A stretch of 64,000 nucleotides of DNA from Epiperipatus broadwayi (taxonomy: Eukaryota; Onychophora; Udeonychophora; Euonychophora; Peripatidae). Shown here one piece after another: positions 1-11,250 of this stretch. The notes beneath the pieces were generated by a model that had not been told where the DNA came from, ran no database searches, and saw nothing but the letters and a program-made list of their open reading frames with translations. Numbering within the stretch: the first letter of the stretch is position 1; each line of letters begins with the position of its first letter. The stretch is taken from positions 62,001 to 126,000 of the forward strand of contig JAQFVV010000997.1 in assembly GCA_028023455.1 (NCBI GenBank). The letters are read 5' to 3'. The translations under genes were made by a program, and so were the position numbers.

Positions 1-446
1 TTTAACAAGTCATATTTACTATCTTTAAATTCTGATTTTAAATACCATCACTTAAATTGATATTTAATAAATCATAACTATTACATTAAAACAATTTATT
101 TTAAAAATTAACTACTAAAAATCCTAACAAAGTTATATAACCAATTCAGACAGCATAAAGTAACTTTATTTATTTCATCTATTTGAAACATATTAACTCT
201 TCTTTAGTTCCAAAAATATTAAATTTTATTACTTCAATTAAATATTAAACAATCTAAGATAACTTTTTAAATAACTGCTAACTAAATAAGCTAACTGAAT
301 TACACTCATAGCATTAAAACAAATAATTTAAGATTTTTATTATAGAAGTACACATAAAAAAATTTACTTATTATAATCTTTTATAATAAAAAAATCATGT
401 TTTAATTTAAAACATATAACTAACCCATAGGGTTATATATTTGGGT

Positions 447-448
<2 letters not shown>
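1..448. other. AT-rich sequence without recognisable genes
   Basis: I see no reading frame of useful length, no repeat shared with the rest of the window and no RNA-like structure here. Only short A and T runs are visible. Confidence 0.5.
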
Positions 449-492
<44 letters not shown>

Positions 493-529
493 TAGATAGA
501 TACATATATATATATATATATATATATAT
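449..529. repeat. (TA)n / (GATA)n microsatellite
   Basis: A TA dinucleotide run is interrupted by a few GATA units. It directly abuts the left arm of the inverted repeat that follows, a placement seen with several repeats in this window. Confidence 0.95.
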
Positions 530-540
530 TGTGGTTTCAG

Positions 541-1381
541 TCATGTAAGATTTTAATTTAAAAACTCCAACATTTTGACTTGACTACACAAGTCCTCACC
601 TGGGAAATGAAAACTATATAATTGTATAGGCACTGTAAACAGTGCTAATATAAATAATTGCAGATGTACTGGAAATCCCACAACTAAAATTCAGTATACA
701 AAATTAAAAAAATTTAAAAAAATAATAATAAATAAAAATTCAGAGGAATTTGTTGGGTTTTTTTTAATTTCCAAATAGGAAGAAGTTTACATGTGTTATC
801 ATGTGGTCTTTTTAGTATTTCAGTAGTTTCTCTGATTTACATTGGTGTAGATTTTGGATATGACACTTCTCTTAGAAAAATTAATATTGTGACCTGAATA
901 CATAGCATGGATTGAGAGTGCTGCTGCTGATGACTGTTGTTTCACTGCATTAGAAACATTCATTATCATCAGCAGCACTCTTAATTTATGCTATAGATTT
1001 ACGTCACAATATTGATTTTTCTGAAAGCAGTATCCTATCTAGATGTGAAAACCTGTACCCATGTAATATCAGAGAAGCTACTGAAATAATAAAAAGACCA
1101 AATTGTGACAACAAACATGACATGTGCAAACCTCCTCCTGTTTGGAAAATATTTTAAAAAAAAAAATTTCTGAACTTTTATTTATTATTATTTTTTCAAT
1201 TTTTTTCTATTTGATACATCTATTTTTAATTGAGGAGTTTCCAGTGCTTCTACAATTTCTACAATATTCATATTAACACTATTTATAGCACCACTACAAT
1301 TATATAGTTTTGATTTCCCAGTTGAGAGCTTGTGTGATCAAGTCGAAACATTAGAGTTTTTATATTAAAATCTTACACGAA
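541..1381. repeat. Long imperfect inverted repeat, arms about 390 bp
   Basis: The left arm (about 541-935) reappears in reverse complement at about 964-1381 with many mismatches and small indels. Examples are the outer pair TCATGTAAGATTTTAAT / ATTAAAATCTTACACGA and the inner pair GAGAGTGCTGCTG / CAGCAGCACTCTT. The outer part of each arm holds a degenerate hammerhead-like core: about 571-602 on the minus strand and 1321-1349 on the plus strand. Stem II is CUUG/CAAG, or GACUUG/CAAGUC when the arms are compared. No protein is visible. It is probably two retroelement ends inserted tail to tail. Confidence 0.8.
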
Positions 1382-2864
1382 TGTCCCTACAAAATATGTT
1401 TTTTTTTTTATATCTGCAACGTAAAAATATTTGTATGAACATATATATATGTTTATTATCTTTTTTTAGGATAGATTACTCAAAATAAGTTACAGGAAAT
1501 GGCAAAAAGATTTCAGATCCAGATGGTCTAAACCTACATAATGATTCTGAATACAATATATACAAACCTTAATATAATAAAAAATATCTCATTAACAAGC
1601 AACTATTTTCACAGTAAAAAAAATATATATTCTATAAGAAATGAGTGGGGGAAGGGAAAATAACCAGCTTTAAAATAAATTATACAGTAAAACATGTCAA
1701 AACACTCATTTTAAAATGATTTTTTAAGTAAATAAATAAAGTATTAAATGATTTATGACTATCTTAGTAATATATATATATGTGTGTGTGTGTGCGTGGA
1801 GGAGGGGGTATTTATCATTGAATAAAAAAGTAAAGTCTGTTTCTCGTAGTTCTGAAAGAATTAAACTTAGTAATGGTAATTTAAGTGTTAAAACTTTTAA
1901 CAGAAGCACTATAAGTTTGACTGATACATAGTTATTTTAATTCTAACAGTTTTGACTGTACTGCTGTCTTTTCAAAACCTATATCCTTATCAACATGATA
2001 TAAGCTCAGAAGTAGACTATTGCTTTACTAAAACTAGTAGCATAAAAAATGCACATAACTAAATACACAAATAAAGACATTTATTATTTATACTGAATAT
2101 AAAAACGTAAACTGAAATAAAGATCACTTTAATAAATACCACAAATGGAATTCATTTCCTGGGGATTCTTTGAAAAATAAGGTTATATATTATTTAATAG
2201 ATGTACATAATTTGATGAAGATTGAAGGATTGCTTTAACAATAATTATGGCATCAAAATAGTTTATAATATGAATAAAATTTTAATAATAGAAAGTAATG
2301 AGACCCTGATGAAAATAAATAGCTTTTTATACTGTTATAAGAGACACCTAATAGTGAACTGATATTTAAATGATCAATCAGATTCAAATTATCTAAGATA
2401 TAATAAAATGATCTATTGTTTATTGTTAGGCACTTAATGAGTTACTTAGGAAGAATACTGTTTTTAAAAAGAATGATTAATTCTTATAGCAAATAAACAC
2501 TTTTCTTTGATATGGAACAAAAATGATTAGGGATATATTGATCTTAAACTTCACTACATACTAATAATAACAATCAAATGACTTTATTCCTTTGAAGCTC
2601 ATAAGTTTGAACACACGAAATACCAGAATTAGAATCAATTTGAGACGTTTATGCTCCAGAATTTGACATTCTATCATTCCACTAAATGACACAGGATACT
2701 ATAAAATTATAAAAGATGAGATGAACAATTTTAAATAAAATATTTAACTAGTGAATTTAACTTATCAACTGCAATTTTTATTAAATACATTTATAAACTG
2801 GCATAAGCAAGAATGTAACCAAGAATAACACAATAATTTTAGAATAATATGTATGTAAATTATG
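1382..2864. other. Unassigned AT-rich stretch with one repeat fragment
   Basis: No coding frame is convincing. Around 1945-1985 a decayed minus-strand copy of the Penelope-like terminal motif is visible: an AAAACTGT-like end and a GACAGCAGTACAGTC-like hairpin. A short TA/TG microsatellite lies near 1770-1800. Nothing else is recognisable. Confidence 0.45.
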
Positions 2865-3240
2865 TTCGGCACATGATGGCTCAGAGTGACTTGTGATCAA
2901 CATGGGTAGAATGAGAAGGTTGACACTAAGATGAGCTTTGAGCATTCCATCATCAGATTTTCAATGAAATGGACAGCTGAATAGTTGTGGAGTGGAGTGA
3001 TTTGAAGCCTTTCCATTAAAGTATGAAGATTGGATATCTTAATATAAGCTGAGCTTTGATTGTATATATGTATGATGATAATCTGGACCAACTGGCAAGT
3101 GCTGGTTTAGCACAAAATATGTATATATATGCTTATTTATCTTTTCAAAATGTGTGTAATCAAGTGTATCATCAGTATGAAATAGCATGGATGGTTGAGT
3201 CATGTGAAAGTCTGAGTTCAAACCCCTATGTATAATAAAA
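2865..3240 (+). repeat. SINE-like repeat, family B, near full length
   Basis: A unit of about 370 bp recurs at 14.2, 44.3, 56.4-57.2, 58.9-59.9 and 61.6 kb. Shared landmarks in order are GAGCATTCCATCATCAGATTT, ATTAAAGTATGAAGATTGG, GATAATCTGGACCAACTG, GTGCTGGTTTAGCAC, TTTATCTTTTCAAAATGTG and a terminal TCTGAGTTCAAACCCC. The GTTCAAACC at 3216-3224 fits a pol III box B (GWTCRANNC), and TGTATCATCAGTA upstream weakly resembles box A. The tRNA-like part lies at the end of the unit, not at its head, so tRNA ancestry is a guess. Apparent short ORFs here are chance frames. Confidence 0.75.
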
Positions 3241-3402
3241 TATCATTAATTCAGCAATAATGTTTTGTATAGAGGGTTGGTTTTAATTTATTAATGGAAT
3301 TACTTCTATTATAATTACCAATTTGTCAATAATAAAAATTTCACTATAAACTCATCAACACTCCTTTAAAACTTTAAGCAAATAATTTTATTTATTATAG
3401 CA

Positions 3403-3431
3403 GTTTCGACTGTACTAGCAGTCTTCTTCAG
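3403..3431 (-). ncRNA. Hammerhead-ribozyme-like core, Penelope-type end
   Basis: On the minus strand the sequence reads CUGAAGA, an extra A, stem GACUG, loop CUAGUA, stem CAGUC, then GAAAC. This matches the hammerhead core CUGANGA - stem II - GAAA. No convincing stem III or cleavage triplet follows, so catalytic activity is not claimed. It lies at the end of the minus-strand Penelope-like segment beside it. Confidence 0.45.
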
Positions 3432-4240
3432 ATCTACAACATAAAAAATTAGACAAATATTATACCAATACAACCAAAATTCTTATTCTTCATATTTTCA
3501 TATAAAATTATAATAAAACAAAATAATATAAACAACCCAATCCAAAAACTTTTCAAACAAAAACTTTTTCAAATCTTTTAAAAAACCCAAAACATAAAAA
3601 CTAAACTATAAAAAATTAATAATAATAAAAAATCAATAACAAAAAATTAATAATAAAAATATAAAAATTTCTTTAAAATTATTTTTAAATTATTTTTTTT
3701 AAAATTACAACTAAATAAATGTATTAGAACAATTCAAATTTTATCATCAAACCATTAAAACCAAACCCTTAAAACCCATAAAAACATTAATCTAAAAATT
3801 AATACCAAAAATTATCATTTTTAACATAATTAATTGCATAAATAAGACAGAAACCCAAAATCAAAAATTAAAAAATTAAAATTAAAAAATAAAATTAAAA
3901 ATAAAAATTAAAAAATCAAAACAAAATATTAAAAATCAAAAACTATAAACTAAAAATCATTTTTTCCCCATTTTTACACTCCATTTATACCCTACTTACT
4001 TCATTTTATACCTTCATACCATCCCTTCAATTCCCTTCCTCAATTATACTCTAATACTCCCTACCATCTTTACTTATTTAACTACTCTCTTATAACATTT
4101 AATAGCAATACAAACTTAACTATTTTTACCTTAACTTTCCTTCTACCTTCACATTTCCTCCATCTTCCTTTTTCATTAATCACTTTCCAACTTCCTTTCT
4201 TTCCCCATCAACTAGCTCCCTCTATAATTGATAATACACA
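3403..4240 (-). mobile_element. Penelope-like element 3' region (no intact ORF)
   Basis: The plus strand is nearly devoid of G for about 800 bp, so the minus strand is nearly C-free. The part next to the hammerhead-like core resembles 9738-9830: both carry an ACAATACAACCAAAATT stretch just inside the core. The composition matches the plus-strand GIY-YIG relic at 10.1-10.56 kb. I infer a 3' untranslated end of the same kind of element. No domain is readable here. Confidence 0.45.
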
Positions 4241-5283
4241 AAATAAAATATTTATTGATAAAAGCATTAGTACATTATCTAAAGATTAATATACTATAGA
4301 TAACATTTCATTATTATATTATTCAAACTATTATTATGTAGTAGGTAACATTTTATATATTTAGAAAACAATATTTTATGCAGTTCTTGTTTAACTAAAA
4401 TTATTATCCATTAATATTGTTTTACACTTTGCTATATGATGTACATGCACAACATGTTTTTTTTAGTGAATTCTATGAAACCTATGTAAAAATTGACACT
4501 ATTACATAAAGCTTTGTACATATATGTGTAAGAAAAAATAGTAAAACATTCCTTAAATCATTCGCCCTTAAAAGTGAAATGTTTTTTTTCAATATCTTCT
4601 CAACAAAATAATGGTGAAGAAAATGACTATACCCCTACCTACAGGCTAAATATCAGGGAGGCAAGCTATTTGAACTATGATCACTTCTTAGAACCATTAA
4701 CCATAGATATCAGTGAAGTCTAGTTATAAAATCTGTATTGAATCTGAATAATCAACCAATCACTTTTGAGGAACTATTAAAATAGTTAACTACACCAGAC
4801 ATCAGGTATGCCTAAGAATCTCACATTAAACCAGTGAGTTTAATGTATCAACAGTCATATTCATTAGTTGCAATCATAACTGTGATAATCAACTATACCA
4901 TTGAAAAATGAATAGAGTAATAATATAAATACAGAAATTAAAACATTGTGCTAGGGTGTGGATTTAGTCTTATTAATGTAAGGCTTATGTAAAATGGTTC
5001 TTTATATGGATCTTGGCTGAACATATTGATAAAAAAAAATGATAATAAATTAACAGTTGAAGTTTTAAATTGGATTCAAAAATATTGTAAAACATCCAGA
5101 AAGTAATTGTATATGAGATGATTGGATAAAATAAAAAAGTTTGCTGACGTGTTGTGAAGAAGTGATTTAAAAAAACTGTTTTAAACTATGAGAGATTTTT
5201 ATCTTGAAGTGTATTGATTATGATTGAAAATTTTGATGATCAATGATCGATACCATTAAATACAAGCTCAAAACTATATAGTT
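4241..5283. other. Unassigned AT-rich stretch
   Basis: No coding frame, RNA gene or repeat shared with the rest of the window was found. Confidence 0.4.

Positions 5284-5326
<43 letters not shown>
5284..5326. repeat. (CA)n(TA)n microsatellite
   Basis: About 14 CA units run into about 8 TA units. The same CA-to-TA junction recurs near 23.75 kb and 56.5 kb. Confidence 0.95.
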
Positions 5327-6599
5327 AATGAAAAAAACAATACAGTCTCAACTCTCTGTAAACTGAAGACGCTTTTAGTGTCTCTTCACAAGAACAGTCA
5401 AAACTATTGAACTAGTTATCATATTACACGTTTGCTGGTTAATGTGACTTCATAATGTGCATGTGCGTGTATCTTACTTTAAAAAAATATTGAATTTTAT
5501 TTTGTGTATTGGCTGTTTTTCAGTATAATATTATAATATTTATGAGTAACAAGCTAATTCCTTTAAGAAGTTATATTAAAATATTTTTAATATTAGCAAA
5601 ATCTGAAAACAATAATTTAATCTTCAGTCTAGACGTAATATTTAATGTTAATTTGCTTCATTAGATTTTTTTTAAAAAAATTATTAAATGATTTTTAAAC
5701 AAATCACTGTATTAAATTTATTATAATTTTTAATAAATAGAATGGATATCACAACCTTTAGCATTAGAGTTATCCAAATATTACTAAAGTAAAAATCCAA
5801 AATAGTTGTCTGCAGGTCAAGCTTTTCTAATAGCCCTCCATAGTAGAATACTAAAAAAGGCATAGCTCACTAAATATATTGACTATCGGAGATAAGAATT
5901 TAATGGGTTTTTTATCCTTGCTTCATTCCTTTAGTTAAGATACGACCCATTTAGTAATCATTGTTGAATGGCTAGTTATATTGATTATGGACCAGTTGTC
6001 TTATAAACAATTCCTAAGTCTTGTCAAAACCTGTAAAAAATTAAACTTATCAGCCTGGATTTAAAACTAGATCATGGGCATAAAATGAATGTGTATAAAT
6101 CCTATCCCGGTAGCATTGTATTTAAATAAATTTATCCCAATGAAAACATTACATGACTATTAAACTATATCTTTAACTGAGGTTTAAACTTTATATCTGG
6201 TATAAAGATAATCTTTAGTTAATAAATAATTATTAATATTATTAATGTATTTATCTGAAGTAGTTGGGATCAAAGTTGTGAATGCAGAAATTTGATACTT
6301 AATAATTAAATTGTAATAATTTAGAATTTAAACTTAATTTCATAACCTTAATTATAATGCTAATACTAAATAGATTCCTGATGATAGGAAATAAAAACTT
6401 GCACTATATATATCCAACAGCCACTTTTTTCTTACATTATAATATTCCATCTGGTAATTTCAATTTTTAGATGACAAATATCTTGAATTCCAATTATATT
6501 ATTTATACAAATGTATATATTTGAAGTTATATCAATATCTATATATAATGTAGTATTAAAATTTCATTCCACTTCTCCTTCTTATTTGCATTTCTGAAT
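5327..6599. other. Unassigned AT-rich stretch
   Basis: A short segment near 5346-5420 contains ACAGTC and AAACTATTGAACTAG words that resemble the retroelement end near 15.1 kb. Otherwise nothing is recognisable. Confidence 0.4.
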
Positions 6600-6830
6600 T
6601 ATATATAATATACCATATACTCCACAATTTACACTTCCCAGTGCACTTTTAACATATGAGTTATTTTAATATATGAGTTATTTTGGATAGAGGTGTAGGA
6701 GAGATGAGGTTTATAAGAGCTCTGATGATGAATGCTGGACAGTTGAAACTGTAAGCAAGGGGAGATAAAATAAATCATACGTTAAAAATACACCGTGAAG
6801 TGTAAATTGTGGAATATAAGGTATATTTTC
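6600..6830. repeat. Inverted repeat with Penelope-like terminus
   Basis: The left arm near 6611-6665 (ACTCCACAATTTACACTTC) pairs with the right arm near 6768-6825 (GAAGTGTAAATTGTGGAAT). Just before the right arm is a hammerhead-like core at 6722-6749: CTGATGA, a decayed hairpin, then GAAAC followed by TGTAA. The layout resembles the inverted repeat at 10.97-11.25 kb, so both probably belong to one family. Confidence 0.7.
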
Positions 6831-9737
6831 ATTTACTATTGTTAACTGGATACTATTATTCTACTTGTTTTTAAATATGGTACATACTAAAAACAAAATA
6901 GAATGCAATTTATAAATATTTATTATCCATTTTATTCACTTAAAGTCTCCCACTTATTATTATTTTAAGAAATAAATGTATGCTAGATATAGTGCTTATT
7001 AAATTTCTACCACAAGGCTGTTCTATCCATATTCTCAAATCAGATGTAACTTGTATTTTTAATCATTAGTAAGTTTTAAATCTGAATATAATGCATTGGA
7101 TTTTTTGGGATTTAATGCACTTTCGTCCAGTGGCCATCTTTTTATGCTTTTCAATATTATCAAACTACCATCATAAAATTCAAAAACATATTCATGATTC
7201 ATTATAAGATCAGGTAATTAATAAATTATTAATGTTAGTGCTTATCAAATTCACATCCAGGGTTATCCATAATACAAATATATTCATTTAGATTTAAATT
7301 ATTGAGTATTTATTTTTTATTTCAAGTTGATAATTTGGTAATCAAAATCTAGTATAAAATATAGTGTCTGGATGGAAGGTCCATTAAACATAAGAATATA
7401 GATGCCATAGATCCAGTTTCTGATTTCACGTGGATAAAAAGCATAAGCTCAAAAATACTCTAGAGATAGCACTGGTTATAGATTTACTAAGCTCAGGCAT
7501 CTAGTATATATTGATCACTGAAGCTTATAATCTGTAGTTTACTTCTGCAAACTTTTAGCTCGTGAATCTCCTACACATTCTCTAATTTCAGCTGTTCAGA
7601 ACAGTAATTGCATCATCTCTACAAGCACAAGTAATCAGAAAATTGCAAATGATAAAACCAAACACTCCTCGATTAGTTTTTACTTAATAGCCTTTGTCAT
7701 TAAAAAGCACTCATTGAGCACTAAATTGTTTTCTAAAGTAGTTCAGAAACTAATTTGGAGATATATATTTATCACTGCCATCTATAATTAAGTAATTATA
7801 CTTAAGCATTCCGAAGAACAAATAAAAACAAAAGTAATATCAAAACATATCTCTAATGAGTTCTATGCAATACATATGGGGAAAAAGTTTTCTTTCATAA
7901 TTTAATTATTTATAGAATATAAAATTATGTCTTTATCGTTTAATTTTTCGTAAACGTAAAATAACTGAAAATACTAAACATGTTTAAGTTAATTCAAGGG
8001 TTTCAGAGTATGCTGATAGAAATCTTCATGACATTTGTATGACCTGGGATTAAATCCAAAAGATTTAAGCTTGGAAACAAATATTCAGGTTTCAATCAGA
8101 TTTAGAATTAGTCTTTAAGGTAGATTGCCTAACTGCTCATCCAATTTTGGTCAGGAGGAAACAAGGATTAAAAATATTCAAATCTTCAGAAATCATTAAT
8201 TAGAAAACTGAATAAATAAAGCTCTCTCCCTCGTTGTTTTTATAATAAAAGGCTATTGAAAAGGCCTTTATAGTAAATTGAGTTATTTAAAATCCATTTA
8301 CCTTTACCTTATTGTAATCTATAATACAATAAATTTTAATTTTTAGATGGTATACTAATTTTTAGTAGTAAATATATAAATTATTGATAATTTGCATTTA
8401 GAATAAATGATATATTATTTTGGCAATACAAATTTAAATAATAATCAAAATTGAAACACAGTTTGTTATCAGTGAATTGACGATTGTGGATATTTTAGAT
8501 TGCTACTGTCAATAAATATCTATTTATAATTAACAATCAATAAAAATTAGTTTAATTGTAAATAAATGAAATTAACTTCTTTATTTAAGTATTTTAGAAT
8601 TGTGTTTTAACACTTTAAAAAGTACTTATAGCTAATACAAGTAAAACAATTTTTTAATTTTATTCTGTTTTTTTAATTGTACTTATGTTAATGAATAAAG
8701 TCTGATTTTAGTCTATTTTTCGATGTTGTAGAAATTCAATAAACAAAATATTATTCTAAAAAATAAAATTTCAAATTTTGGAAATAAAATAAAAGGATTA
8801 GTAAACAAAAATAAACAGAAGTAAATATTTTTCATTTTAGTCTTCAGGCTGAAAAAAATATATTTTAATATTTATTGTCAAAAAACAGTAATTTAATATA
8901 TATTTTGTTAAACAATAATATCAAATAATGAAAATCTTTGTTAAAATATTAAAATTAAATTTATGATTACAAAAAGCAATAGAAAGTTTTAACACAATAT
9001 TGAAAGGTGGTGTTTTCATTCTATTTCCTTTGTAATGTTTCTCTTGACGAAATTTTATGCTAAAAAGCTATCACAATTTAACAAACCTAAATAGAAATAC
9101 TATGGATCTATTTAAAGATAAATAAAATAGTAAATAAGTCATAAATAAATGTATTACTTTGTTTACATGATATAAACAAAAATCAAGGCAGCATTATGCA
9201 ATATCACCATTTTACAATATGAGTTGACTCTTTCTTACTGTTTCTGATTGACTTCAAACTCTACTTTATTTATAACAGTTCCTGCCTGTAGATACTTTAG
9301 CTAGAACTAATAAATCACAAATAAATATTTTAAAATTATTTTTTTTGTTTTGTATATCATAGTACCAATGAATAGCTGTTTGAGAATCAATTATATGGCT
9401 AATTAGTATTATGCTGTGTTAATTGTTAGTCAGTTTTTTAGTATTAGCCAAATATTTTTAATGAGCATTTTGTTTACTTTTATAAATAATAAACAGTAAG
9501 AGCAAATATCTGCGCTAATATTAGTTACAAGCTGTATTAAGTTTGAACAATCATTTATTACTAGAAATGATTTTAATATTCAAAAAGTCATGGACTAATT
9601 AAAGAAAACAAGCAAATTCTTAAATATTGTTACATATATTAAGTGTACTTATTCAAGGTCATGACAACAATAGATGTTTTAAATAATTCCAATCTTCTTA
9701 CAACTTTTAAACAAAGAATATTTATTATTTTATTACA
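6831..9737. other. Unassigned AT-rich stretch of about 2.9 kb
   Basis: All six frames are broken frequently and no domain motif is visible. I found no dispersed repeat from elsewhere in the window and no tandem array. It may be old, fully decayed repeat or simple intergenic or intronic DNA. Confidence 0.4.
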
Positions 9738-10095
9738 GTTTCGACTGTTCCTCACAGACTTCTTCAGATGTACAAAAATTTAAACATTATAACAATACAA
9801 CCAAAATTTATAATTAATTTATACATATAACAACACTCTTAAACACTGTACATCATTTATTACATTATGTTACTAAATTACTCGATCCTTAAATGCTTTA
9901 AAATCTTTAATTAATTTTTAATCTTTAATATTTTATATTCCCTTTTTTTATATACATTTTAAAATATGCTATTATGTATATACACTATAATACTTCATCT
10001 CTATAAAATATATTTAAAACATTCAAAAATCTTAATTTTTATACATTATTTATTATATCACATTTCTTAATTTATTATATCATCTTTCTTAATTT
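9738..10095 (-). mobile_element. Penelope-like element 3' end, minus strand
   Basis: It begins at its outer end with a hammerhead-like core at 9738-9767 (minus strand: CUGAAGA, hairpin, GAAACUGUAA). It continues with G-poor plus-strand sequence like that at 3.44-4.24 kb. At about 10.09 kb the composition flips to C-poor, where a plus-strand Penelope-like segment begins, giving a head-to-head junction. Confidence 0.5.
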
Positions 10096-10134
10096 TTTAA
10101 TAAGTATATAAATAAAGAAAAGAAATATATTAAT

Positions 10135-10449
10135 GAGGCATATGAGATAGAGTGTAAGATGAGTAAGGATAGATGAATTAGAAATAAGTATGTAGATGAA
10201 ATAAAGAACTCAATATATACTCTATTAATGCAGCATGAGTATAATAAAGCATCACCAATATATATGCATCTTATAGAGACAGGGCATAATTTAGGAAAGG
10301 ATAATATTAGGATGATTAGTTATGCAGATGATAGAAGGGATAGAAAGATAAGGTAGGTATTATTAATAAAAAAAATAAAACCAAATATAAATAGAGATAG
10401 GGGGGTAAAACAATGTTGGTGTAAGAGGAGGGTGAAGAGAATGAATTTG
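10135..10449 (+). pseudogene. GIY-YIG endonuclease relic of a Penelope-like element
   Basis: A single frame with two in-frame stops encodes a polar protein whose recognisable part reads SPIYMHLIETGHNL, then RRDRKIR, then LLIKKIKPNINRDRG. This matches the C-terminal half of the GIY-YIG domain of Penelope-like elements, with its conserved H-x(n)-GH segment and R(K)IRE-ALLI-KP-N ending. The N-terminal catalytic Y...YxG part is missing or replaced by a short segment (YEIECKM). The stops read as point changes of an Arg codon. The sense strand is strikingly C-poor. In the intact family this domain cuts target DNA for target-primed reverse transcription. Here it is dead sequence. No reverse transcriptase remains upstream. 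Confidence 0.75.
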
Positions 10450-10965
10450 TTTAAATAGTTAATAGAGAGAGCTGTGTTAAAGAAGGTGAAAAATGAAGTT
10501 GAGAGAATGATGGGATAGTGAAATAAAATGGTGCAAAGTTTAGGATTAGCTATAGAATAATTATTAAAAAGTCAAATTAAACAACTCTGCAGGTAAGAAT
10601 GAAATTACTTAAATCTAAATAAACATCTGCTAAATGAGTATAAATATTAAATATAGCATGTTATAACAAATAGATGGAGGATTAAAATACATTGGCTAAG
10701 CAATGTTTAGCACAAAAAGTAAAGTCACAGTTTAAATAGTCCACATATTTTTCATTATTTGATGCTCCACATATTTTGAACTACTAATAATTTTAATTGC
10801 ACACAAATGAGATTTAATGCTAATCAAATATACAATGTTTAGAAATATAAATAGTTTATGGAACAATTACATCTGAAAACATTATTAAGATAAATGCTCC
10901 TTTACAATCTGCTTGCAGTTTCTCCTAGTAATTTATTTTGACATGATTATTCCATGAAATGTTAA
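10450..10965 (+). other. C-poor downstream part of Penelope-like element, then unassigned
   Basis: The C-poor, G-containing composition continues to about 10,560 and probably represents the element's C-terminus and 3' UTR. Beyond that I see no gene. Confidence 0.35.
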
Positions 10966-11250
10966 TATTCATATATATGAAAAAAAATTATCAACTTCTC
11001 TTATACACTTTAATGCAATCTTTTTTTACTACTCCTTTATTTTCATTACAGTTTTGACTATCCTGTAGTCATTGTTAGAGCTTTTTATAAGTTTGTAAAA
11101 AGAAAAGTGAAACTTATAGAAAGCTCTGATAAAGACTGCTGGTCAGTTGAAACTGTAAGAAAAATAAAGAAGGAGGTATAATAAAAGATTGCATTAAAGT
11201 GTATAAGAGGAGATGATAAAAATATTAAATATATATGAATATATGAAGAG
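10966..11250. repeat. Inverted repeat with hammerhead-like core
   Basis: The arms pair at ACTTTAATGCAATC (near 11007-11020) with GATTGCATTAAAGT (near 11187-11200), and outward through CTTATACA / TGTATAAG. The centre holds TTATAAG words and, at 11126-11153 on the plus strand, CUGAUAA, stem GACU, loop GCUGGUC, stem AGUU, GAAAC. The left arm carries a more decayed mirror copy near 11050. Confidence 0.75.
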
